Source: Acanthochromis polyacanthus (Eukaryota; Chordata; Actinopteri; Pomacentridae). From it: DNA of 64,000 nt. Below, one piece after another: positions 21,701 to 33,700 of this stretch. The position numbers and the translations under genes are program-made. The notes under the pieces were generated by a model, which searched no databases, was not told the origin of the DNA, and saw only the letters and a program-made list of their open reading frames with translations. Numbering within the stretch: position 1 is the first letter of the stretch; each line of letters opens with the position of its first letter. Location of the stretch: the NCBI RefSeq assembly GCF_021347895.1, contig NC_067132.1:186001-250000 (forward strand). The letters run 5' to 3'.

Positions 21701-24700
21701 ATTTGTTAAAGTTGCTCTATATTGGTTAAAGTTGCTCTATATTAGTTAAGTTGCTCTACATTTGTTAAAGTTGCTCTATATTAGTTAAAGTTGCTCTATA
21801 TTAGTTAAAGTTGCGCTACATTTGTTAAAGTTGCTCTATATTAGTTAAAGTTGCTCTATATTAGTTAAAGTTGCTCTATATTGGTTAAAGTTGCTCTACA
21901 TTAGTTAAAGTTGCTCTACATTGGTTAAAGCTGCTCTATATAGTTAAAGTTGCTCTATATTGGTTAAAGTTGCTCTATATTAGTTAAAGTGCTCTACATT
22001 TGTTAAAGTTGCTCTATATTAGTTAAAGTTGCTCTATATTAGTTAAAGTTGCTCTACATTTGTTAAAGTTGCTCTATATTAGTTAAAGTTGCTCTATATT
22101 GCTTAAGTGTTATTAGTTTTTCCAGTGTTCATGTAACAAATCAATCATACTGAAAAGTAATTCATACTGGTAAGTGTTGATCTGAAGACCAAACAACTGA
22201 CTGAGTCTTTTTAAGGAAGCAGACAACATCTAAATCACTCTCAGCTGGTGGCTGCTTAAAATATCCAGATTCTTGTGGATGATATGTATATGTATGTATG
22301 TGTGTGTTTGTAGGACAATGTGAAGCCGTTCTACCGCACACTGATCAACTTCCTGGCTCACAACAGTCTGACTGTGGTGGTCTTCACGCTGTCCATCCTG
22401 GCCAGCCTCACTCTGAACGAGAAAGTCGGTGAAAAGGTAAACAGGAAACAACCCTGTGGCACATTTAGAGCACATTTTACCCATTTAATGTTCCACGTAT
22501 GCAGTGCTTAAACCCGGTGAGGTTGTTTTCTTACAATATCTTTGTACATTTAAAGTTTTTACAATTTCACATTCCAGCTATTTCTCAAAAAACCATGTTT
22601 TTAATATCATTGCATTTAATAATACTTTTAAAGACATTGTGATAATTAACTATCCCATCACCGGTAATGTCATAGAAAAGGTGATAAAATGCACAGCTTT
22701 GGAGGAAAAGAGTGGAAAAATGTGAACAAAATGGATGTCGACATTCTGCTGCTGTTCTGTGTCATATTCTTCTTTTTCAATCATCAAAATGTTAGAAAAA
22801 AGCAACAAAACAACACAAAATATTACAAAAATGAGGCACAAAATGACAAAACAAAAATGAGCAATCTCGAATTTCAACGTGTCGTGGTCTAGAAATGATT
22901 TTAAATTTATAGTTTTACTAATTTACAGCCTGCAGTTAATGTCTTCTCTGTGATTTTTACACTTTGTGGACCAGACTGGACCCTCTGGAGTTCCACTTTT
23001 GGCCCACGGGCCTCATGTTGGACACCCCTGATCTAAGGGTTGACGCATTTCTTAGACCCCCTGTCATAAAAACAAGAAAACGCAAATATCTTAGAAATCT
23101 TTATAAAACTTGTTCCAAGCTAAAAAATTATATTTTTATGTATTTTTCAAATAACAAACTGGAACAACTAGTGCTTTGTTTTCTATTGGGCCCTGATAAC
23201 AGCCTGCTTTGTTTTTATGCAGTAAAATATGTTTTTCTGTTCAGGAATGCAAACAAATAGCTGTAATTTATCATCTCAATCAAAAAATAATAATGTGCTT
23301 TGCTATTTTTAATGAGAAAATCCATTCAGAACAGCAATAATTCTATTTTAGCATTAAAGAGCTCGCACATGCTGGCGGATTAACCATTACAGAAACATTA
23401 AACACTACAGTGGTAATCAGCAGTACTGTTAATTTAGTGCAGCGGTGGTTAACACCTCACACTGGCTGGTGTGAAACATTAGCTCAGCTCTGTACGTGGG
23501 TAGTTTCAGCTGTCATTTGCATCTTAACTGTCCTAAATTACTGGAATGTTCATATAAAGTCAAAAATCCCCTCGCTTTGAAAAGGAATCTTGTATCAAAA
23601 TGGTGACAGACAACTTTTTTGCAAAGACTAGGTTGCTTTCAGCTTCTTTTGTCAACTAAAACTGTCATGAAGTAAGAGAGAGAGGAAAGAAGCTCCTGGT
23701 TTTTTTTTTCTGGCTGCTAGCATTAGCATTAGCAACATGGCAGTACCTGAACGGAAACTTTGATCTCGGTGTCTAAAGCAGACTCAAACGTCCGCTTGTA
23801 TTAATAAGCAGTCAGGTGTTGTTACTTATTGATTTAACAGAAATAAAGCAATCTGGATGTTGATTTTTAAGCACATCCAGTCTTAAATGTAGAGCTGATG
23901 TTTCGTTTTTCTGCAAAATATTCATGATTTTCATCTAAAATTCCGACAGTTTTCAGCAGATTACTTGAATAATTCAAGTTGGAAAGACTGAATCATTCTA
24001 AGATGATTAGAGAGGAGTTTATTTGCATTAAAGATACAGAATAATTCTGATAAACGCTGTTTAGAACATCTATTAATTAGCATAACACCGATAAAGACGT
24101 CTGAAATTGTTTTTTGCATTGGATTACATTGAGATCTGAATTTTTGCTCGTCATATGTTGATTTAAATGATGAAGCTAATTTGTTGTGCCGCACACATAG
24201 ATATAAAATTTTTGATTAAGTTAAAATAGGCCACTACTAAACAATGATGGAGCTAACTCAGTCTACAAATCATACTCTTGTTTGCAAAAATGGACTAAAA
24301 TTGTGACTCAAATCATGACATTTATCAAAATAACCCTAAAAGGATGTTGCAGAGAACCTGTATCTGCTCAGCGTTGTTCTGTCTGAGATATTTCCATGCA
24401 ACTTTCTTTTTCCTCGTCAGTGTTTGTCTCTTGTTCCTCTGTACGAAAGTTCAACAACAGCTGTGTCTTTTATGTAAATTCTTGTGTTTCCGAGAAGCTG
24501 AAATTGAAGTCAATTATGTCTTATCAGAAGGACTTGTGAAGCAGATTAGTCACAGAAAATGAGAAGTGTAAACAGAGCCTTCATTTTCTCACGAGTGAAG
24601 CAGAGAACTCATTTAAATACTGACTGAGACTTTTATTATTCTCGATCTGTAGCATCAGAGACTATTTCTGTGTCCGTAGGCGTCATTTTGCCTGTTTCCT

Positions 24701-27700
24701 TTTTCTGAGTTCCTCTTCTCACTTCAGATTTTAATCTCTACTGAGAAAATTACTAAGATCCCTGTCGTTGACGCTCAGCATGTTGTCCCGTTACTGAATT
24801 TGCGTTTTCTCTTATCAGCTCTTCGATGCCAAGAACATCCACCAGACCTTCCAGCTGGTGTTCAACATCATCGTGAACGGCGACGGCACTCTGACCAGAA
24901 AATACTCAGTTGACCTCCTGGTCGACCTGCTGAAGAACCCCAAAATAGCAGATTACCTCACGAGGTACACGAGTCTCCCACACCGAGCGTTTAGCCTTAG
25001 AGGTTAGCTTCAAAGCTCACTGTGCTGTATTGTCCTGTGTTTGTAGGTATCAGCACTTCTCAGCATGTGTGGCTCAGGTCTTAGGACTGCTGCGTTCTAA
25101 AGACCCCGATTCAGCCGCCAAGGTGAGGTTTGACCACACGTTAGGGAATTCTCTGTCCACATACACTACCGTTCGCTAGCCAGATAATTCCATGTTCTCC
25201 ATGAAGGCTCTCACTTTTATCCATGTGCTAGCATAACTGTACAAGGGTTTTCTAATCATCAATGAGCCTTTCAGCACCATTAGCTAACACAATGTAGCAT
25301 TAGAACACAGGAGTGATGGTTGCTGGAAATGTTCCTCTGGACCCCTATAGAGACATTCCATAGTTGCTCTAACCTTTTAAGGTATGTAGATACTTAAAGT
25401 TGCTCCATATTAAAGTTGCTCCATATTATTTAAAGCTGCTCAAAAATGTGTTAAAATTGCTCTAAGATTTGTTAAAATTGCTCTAAAATGAGTTAAAGTT
25501 GCATTAAAATGAGTTAAAATTGCTCTACTTTTGTTAAAGTTGCTCTAAAATGAGTTAAAGTTGCTCTAAAATGAGGTTAAGTTGCTCTGCTTTCGTTAAA
25601 GTTGCTCTAAAATGAGCTAAAGTTCCTCTGAAATTAGTTAAAATTGAGGTAAAGTTGCTCTACTTTTATTAAAATTGCTTTAAAATGAGTTGAAGTTGCT
25701 CTACTTTCATTAAAGTTGCTCATAAATGAGTTGAAGTTGCTCTAAAATTTGTTAAAATTGCTCTAAAATGAATTAAAGTTTCTCTTCTTTTGTTAATGTT
25801 GATCTAAAATGAGTTACAGTTGCTCTAAAATGAGTAAAAGTTGCTCTAAAATGAGTTAAAATTGCACTACGTTGGTTAATGTTGCTCTAAACTGAGTTAA
25901 AGTTGCTCTACTTTCATTAAAGTTGCTCTACAATGAGTTAAAGTTGCTCTTCTTTTGTTAATGTTGCTCTAAAATGAGTTAAAATTGCTCTACAATGAGT
26001 TAAAGTTGCTCTTCTTTTGTTAATGTTGATCTAAAATGAGTTACAGTTGCTCTAAAATGAGTAAAATTTGCTCTAAAATGAGTTAAAATTGCACTACGTT
26101 GGTTAATGTTGCTCTAAACTGAGTTAAAGTTGCGCTACTTTCATTAAAGTTGCTCTAAAATGAGTTAAAGTTGCTCTACAATGAGTTAAAGTTGCTATAC
26201 TTTCGTTAATGTTGCTCTAAAATCAGCTAAAGTTGCTCTGCTTTCGTTAAAGTTGCTCTAAATTAAGTTAGTTGCACTCAAATGAGGTAAAGTTGCTCTG
26301 TTTTCGTTAAAGTTGCCCTAAAATGAGGTAAAGTTGCTCTAAGTTAAAGTTGCTCTAAAATGAGGTGAAGTTGCTCTGCTTTCGTTAAAGTTGCTCTCAG
26401 TTAAAGTTGCTCTAAAATGAGGTGAAGTTGCTCTGCTTTCGTTAATTTTGCTCTAAATAATAAAATCCTTATTTATACGCATTATTTGCAGGTGTTGGAG
26501 CTCCTCCTGGCCATGTGCAGCGTCTCCGGTCTGCGCTCGCTGCTCTGCCAGGTGGTTTTTAAGCCGGCCGGACCCAAACTCAGAGCTGCCGGCCGCCGCC
26601 AGGGGGCAGGAGTGGAGGGTGGACGGAAAGCAGAGGACGGCCTGGCTCTGGTGCAGTGGCTGAGCTCGCCTGTGGAGGGCGCCGAACGCTGCTCGCTGCA
26701 GGCTCTGCAGCTGTTGAATGAGCTGCTGGAGGTAGGACAGATTTCACACCGTTCACAGGTTCCATCCAGCCACAAAACTGCACATTAAAGCTACACTTGT
26801 GGATTTTTTCTCTGTCATACTTCATGTATTTTGAGCTTACTTCATTTTTATTCTGTTTTATTTTTATTTACACCCTAATCTTCTGTGTTGTTTTATTGTT
26901 TACCCTTTTATTGAATATCCGTGCTGCTGTAATAACTTAATTTCCGTCCTAATAAAGTCATCTAAGTAAAGCAAATTTCACTGCAGCAGTGAATCCTGAT
27001 CTCTGGTTTTGAACCATTCAATTAAACCCAAATATAAGCACCACTATTCTCTTCAGCTCCTTCTGTTAACTTACTTTTAGCTGAATGGTTCTTTGGTGTG
27101 ATGTCGTCACTCCTTTTTTTTTTTAGATTTTTTGTTTCTAATTTTAACCCTCAGTCTTATTCTTTAGTTTTTAAACTTTCTAGTACGACTGGACCCGAAT
27201 ATCTGAATATTCAGTCGTGACGGTGGTATCTGAATATTAATTTTGAGATCCGAATATTCGTACCGACATGACCCCCCCGTCGGACGTTACAGTATGAACC
27301 GATCGTAATATTCACAGCATCGCCCAACGAGGCCAACTAGGTGTCAAACTTTCTCTTTCATTCCTTTAGTTCTCTGCTTTTATTCATATAAAATTTCAGC
27401 TCAATGTGGAGTAAAACAATCCAAAATGTTTACAAAATGAGGCATTGCGTTTGCATTTCTTCACGCTCTTTTGCGGACAGCACATTTCTTTTGGTTTCTG
27501 CTGTGTTGCAGCTTTTCCTGTGTTTAATTTGAATTTTAATCGACCTAATGTGACTTTTATGGTCCTGTTCTGGTTTTCCTCTCCATCCAGGAGGCCTTGG
27601 CTGCAGACACCATGCCTGATTCCATGCTGAGCTTCGTGGAAATGTTGCTCCCAGTCCTGTTTGAGCTGCTGAAGGGCCTCGATCCTGCTCAAGGAGACGC

Positions 27701-30700
27701 TCACGTCAGAAAACACTGCCACCGAATCACCCACGTCACCAGTCTGCTGCTAAATATCCTTTTACCTCCTCCTCAGCTGCTCTGATGTTTTTGTCTGCAT
27801 TGATGCGTTTTTTGTTTGCTTTGAAGCCTTGACTCTTCCACTCCTGTGCACCGAGGACTCCACCAGATCTTTGGTGTCCCGTCAGGTGAGCGCTCAGCTC
27901 TGCCTCTCCCGGGTCGAAGCCCTGCTCTCCTGTTGTCATAGCAACAGCCCCATCACCTGCCTGCATCCCGGCTCTGACGACGACCTCAGGTGAGTCTGAC
28001 CAACAGGTTCACCGCAAATTCTCACATTTCTCTGACTTTTAAGCGTGTCACTCCAACTCTGTGGGTGTTACGATCACAGGTTCATGAAATAGAAACTGTC
28101 GGGATGAGTCATACAAATACGCTGTGTTCGGTGTTTCTCGTTTTTACAAGCAAGGAACATTTTTAAAAATCTTTTTCATAATGAAAGCAGTGGGATTCTG
28201 CTTCTGAACCCCAAAACTAGCCACTGATTTTATCTTTGGAGGATCTGCAAATTTAAGTAAATTTATCACAGCGAGGAACTGTGAAAACAGAAGGAATCTT
28301 CAGGTTTTCAGCTTTCCGACGGTCTGTGAATGCATCATGTGTCGGGAAAAACAACCAGTTCCAAACTTAAAATAAAATAAGTCGACAGAAAAGTTGCAAA
28401 GCGACGATAAAATGAGACACACGACACAAACAAGACAAAAAATGACAAAAGCGAGACAAAAATGACACAAAACGACAAAAACGAGACAAAAATGACAAAA
28501 ACGATAAACAAAACGACGACAAAATAGTCAATACAAGCGAGACAAAAAAACACAAAATGACAAAACCGATGCTCAAAACAACGGCAAAACACAGAATGAC
28601 AAAAAAAAAAACCATAAGCAAGACAAAAAGGAAATGCAAAACAACAAAAACCAGACAAAATATTACAAAAATGAGACACAACGGCAAAAGCGAGGAACAA
28701 AAAGGAGACAAACGACATGAAACAAAGCAAAAAGAGACAGAACAACTGAGTTACAAATTTACAAAAGGACGAAAACATGTTTTTTAATTAATTCAAATCA
28801 GTTCCTTTAACTGCCCACATTTTAAACACTTAAAATTCTATTCCACTGTTCTGCATTTAATTGAACCTCCCAGAAATACACAAAAAGATGCTTTTATGTA
28901 ATCGCAGTAGTAAATATACTCTCTTTCTTACAGTGTAAAAATACAGTATTTAAGGAGGTGAGGTAGGATTTTCAGCGTATAAAAGCTTATTTCGCAGATA
29001 GAACTTTTATAAATAAGATTTTAAATGCGTGACTTTTATTATTATTTATTTTTGTGGTGTCATTTTGCTGCATTTCCGTCTTAAAGTTGCGTTTTTTCTT
29101 TCAGTCATGTGTGTGCTGTAGCTCTACTGAAGACTCTGGAGTTAATGAGCAAACTGAGGCAGCAGGTGAAGGACATGGAGACCAGTTTCTACAGGATGCT
29201 GCAGGTAAACGCTGTGTTCTCGCCTCTTCTTCTGCTGCTGCTGCTGCTTCTTTAGCTGATTCAGTTTCTCCTCCAGGACCAGAGGATGGTGACGCCCCTC
29301 TCTCTCGCCCTGACGTCCCGCCACAGAGAACATGTCCAGACGGGACTGTCGCTGCTGTTTGAAGCCACTCCGCTGCCAGACTTCCCTTCCTTAGTGTGAG
29401 TCCAGAAAATCCTCATGTCTGCTGGCAAACCTTAAAGGAGAGTTCTGGTGCATTTCAGCCTGCTGTATTTCTGATGTGTGTTGCTCTTCTGGCTCTAAGT
29501 GTCGTGCTAAATTTGCACCGTTGACTTCTGTTGTAGAGATTCGGAGAAATTGAGGTTAGCGGAGCAATTAGCAGGAGCTCCAGAAACTTAAGTTAATGAA
29601 TTTAGCCACCGAGAACGGACATTTAGCTAACTTCTCTTGGATGCATTTGAGTCATTTTAGACAATTTAGCTCATTTCGACCAACTTCAAGTCATTTTGAA
29701 CATTTTTATGAATCATTTTAGACAGTTTTTGAAATATTCCAGACACAGGGGAAAATGTTTTACATCATATTGGACATGGTTCACATCATTTTGGACAGGT
29801 TTTTGCCTTGTTCTGACAGGTTTCACATAATTTTAGATAATTTTGTGAGCAACGTTGGACAATTTTTGAGTCATTGTGGACAGTTTTAGCTACTTTTGGA
29901 CCAATATGAAGTCATTTGGTCATTTTTAAGTGATGTTGGACAGTTTTTGTGTTGTTGCAGACATGTTTTGTTCATTTTGGACACATTCTGAGTCATTTTG
30001 GGGTCATTGTGAACACCTGTGGACAGGTTTCACATCATTTTGGACAATTTTTGAGTCACTGTGGAAAAGTTTAACTAATTTTTGGACTAGTAGTAAGTCA
30101 TTTTTGAGTCATTTTATACAGTTTTTTCATTATTCCAGACATTTGATCTTAGTTTTGGACACATTTTGAGTCATTCTGGACAATTACTGAGTTATTGTGA
30201 GCAAGTTTAGCTGATTTTTTTGGACCAAAATTACGTAGATTTTGAGTCATTTTCAACAGTTTTCGAATTATTGTGTATTTTATGCTAATCTTGGACACAT
30301 TTTATGTCATCTTGGATTAGTTTTACATAATTTCTGACACTTTTTGAGTCATTTTGGACAACAGGTTGAAATAAACTAATTATCCTTGTAACTGTATTTA
30401 ACTGTTGTTTACCAAATCTTATTTCTCAAGTCTGGGAGAAAGCATCGCCGCTAACAACGCCTATCGCCAGAGGGAGGCCGAGCTGTCCGTCAAGCGCGTC
30501 GCCGTGCAGGAAGTCCCGCCTCCCAGGATAAACACCAGCGTGTTGGATTCGTCCAGCGCTTCCAGCAGGAGTGTTCACAGCCTGGTGGAGAAGATACAGA
30601 CGGGTTTGGAGGTAAAACATGAGATTATTTAACACTGAAAAGCTCCTGTATGTTTACTGATTAGTGGAAGAAATTAATCCTGAAGAAGCATTTTTGTGCG

Positions 30701-33700
30701 ATATTGTTATTTATTTATGTATTATGCAATTTTTCAAGTGCAATGTCTCTCAAAAGTGTTTTTCTTAAACTTTCCTTTCAGAATATGTTGTAAATTCTGT
30801 GAATATTTGGATCTGTGTGTGTGAACGTGTTTTAAATGAATTAATGTGATTAAAAAAGTACATAACTGAGCTATGTTTTTAGGCAATGCACTGAAATTTC
30901 AGGAATTGTAAATCTAACAGTTAATTTCTAGATTATTTATTCTCTTGTTGACCCTTAAAAATATTCAGATAAAACAGTTTGAGAGAGAAAAAAATTATTT
31001 TTGACCAAGAATCAGACCAGATAGTTTCTGTCTTGCAGTTATCACAATTGCAAATGAAAGAAATGAGTCATAGACTGTCTAAATTTTTATTTTATGTAAT
31101 TATTTCCTCATTCTTACAGTAGTTTTCACTTGTCTTTTTGCTGTTTGTAGCTGCAGGAGCAGGCAAAGGACTCACATGTTTCTGAGATCATCGACGTTTA
31201 TGAACAGAAGCTTTCTGCGTTTACGGTGAGTGAGTTTGTTGGATAAAAACGTCAATTTACAGTGACATCTTTTGGTGTAAAGACATTTTGAACATTTTTA
31301 TGAACCATTTTAGACAGTTTTTGAAATATTCCAGACATTTTTGATTCATTTTAGACACATTTTAAGTATTTTTTAGTCATTTTAGACCAATTTTTAATCA
31401 TTTTAGACAAATTTCACATAATTCTGGACGTTTTTTCTTTTTTTGGACATGTTTTGCATCATTTTTGGACATGTTGTCATTTTTGACATGTTTTTGTCAT
31501 GTTAGACAGGTTTCACATCATTTTGGACACATTTTTTTTTCTTTTTTGACAGGTTTAATATAATTTTTTGAAATGTTTCACAACATTTTGGACATGCTTT
31601 TGTCATTGTGGACAGGTTTTGCATCATTTTAGACATGTTTTTTGTCATTTTGGACGTGTTTTTGTAATTTTGACATGTCTCACATAATTTTGGACAGGTT
31701 TTTGTCATTTTGGACATGTTTTACATCATTTTTGGACAGGTTTGTGACCCAGAATCAGACCAAATAATTGGTCTGAAGTTAAAGAGTGACACCTTGTGGT
31801 AGATGTGGGCTTTTGCAGGCGGGTGAACAGGCAGGTGTTTACTTTAAACTATCTTTTTAATATAAGGGAAAACGGATCATACATTATTTATATTTTTTAT
31901 TAAAGTCTTTCATCGCCTACTTGAGGTTTATTTCCTTAAGGAGCTGCAAGTTTACATAGTAAAAGAACTGGATTTAATCATTTCAGAAAGAGAATCTGAG
32001 GAGTCTTTGTTGATTTAGGAGTTTTTCTGAATCAGTATTTCTGTGTGTATTCAGTCTAAGGAGAGCCGTCTGCAGGACTTGCTGGAGGCCAAAGCTCTGG
32101 CTCTCTCTCAGGCCGACCGTCTCATCGCTCAGTATCGCGTCCAACGAGCTCAAGCTGAGGCCGAGGTAACTCAAACTTAGACCTACCAGAGCTTTTCTAC
32201 AAACAACTACAGGAAATATTCTGTTCCTGTTTAACATCAGACTTAATAACGTGATAATGACAAATTCTGGCACTGAGACCTTCTGACACTGACAGAATAA
32301 TAATTTTAATCCTCTATGAAGCATAAAGACACGAGCATTTGTGCTATTTTAGCCTTGTGTCATTGTACATGTGCTATATTTCCCCGTCTGCCTTCAGGCT
32401 CGTAAGCTGGCGTCTCTGCTGAAGGATGCTGAGCGTCGGCGGGAGGATCTGCAGGCGGAGCTGAGCGGCCAGGTTCTGGAGGTGCAGCGCTCCAGGGCCG
32501 ACATGGAGGAGCTGCTGCAGCACAACGGCCGGCTGCAGCGGGACTCTGAGGACCACCAGGCCCTGAAAGGAGCCTACAACAGCCTGCTGAACAGGTCAGC
32601 AGCTGGAGAACACACATCCATGGAGCTCCACCAAGTTCTGGATCCACAGCTGAGCAGACAATAATGCAGAACAGTGTTATTCCAAAATGACAGTTTAGCC
32701 ATGCCACGTACTTCTGATTTTTATATTAAATTACATGATGCGGTTTAATTTAGCTTAAAATCCTGAACTTTCTGTTGACATTCTAATTATTTTAGAGCAA
32801 GTATAATGTCATTTTAGACGACTTTTGAGTCATTTTTGACAATCTTTTAATATTTTCGAACGGGTGTAATGTGTAATTTACCACGATTTTTGAGCGATTT
32901 TGGGCAATTCTTAGTCATTTTAGAAAATGTATGCCATTTTAAATTGCTTTTGAGTACTTTTGGAAATTTTTTTAATCCTCTACAACAGTTATAATATCAT
33001 TTTAGATGACTTCTGAGCAATGTTAAACAATTTTTAATCATTTTAGAACAGGTGTAATGTCATTTTAGATGACTTTTAAGTCATTTTGTACTATTTTTGT
33101 TAAATTTAGAAATTATGTAGCGGTATTTTAGATTACATTTGAGCAATTTTAGACCATTTTAATCATTTTAAACAGGTGTAATGTCACTTTGGAGCATTTT
33201 TGAGTCATTTTTGAATTTCTTTTGACAATTTAGAACAGGTGTAATATCATTTTAGATGACTTTTGAGTCATTTTGGACCATTTTTTTTATAATTTAGAAC
33301 AGGTATAATGTCATTTTGGACCATTTTTTTATAATTTAGAACAGGTATAATGTCATTTTGGACCATTTTTTTATAATTTAGAACAGGTATAATGTCATTT
33401 TGGACCATTTTTTTATAATTTAGAACAGGTATAATGTCATTTTGGACCATTTTTTATAATTTAGAACAGGTATAATGTCATTTTGACCATTTTTTTAATA
33501 ATTTAGAACAGGTATAATGTCATTTTGACCATTTTTTTAATAATTTAGAACAGGTATAATGTCATTTTGGACCATTTTTGCATAATTGTGAACAATTTTA
33601 AATCATTTGGAACATGTGTAGTGTGAGATCATTTAATCTCTCCAGTTTCTATTTTACATGTTCCGTTATGGTAACCCTTATTAATGAAGAATTCTAGTTA

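Noticed and set aside
33268..33450. Minus-strand frame repeating [14 protein letters not shown]
   Set aside because: Translation of the roughly 42-bp minisatellite unit in cip2a intron 17, not a protein.
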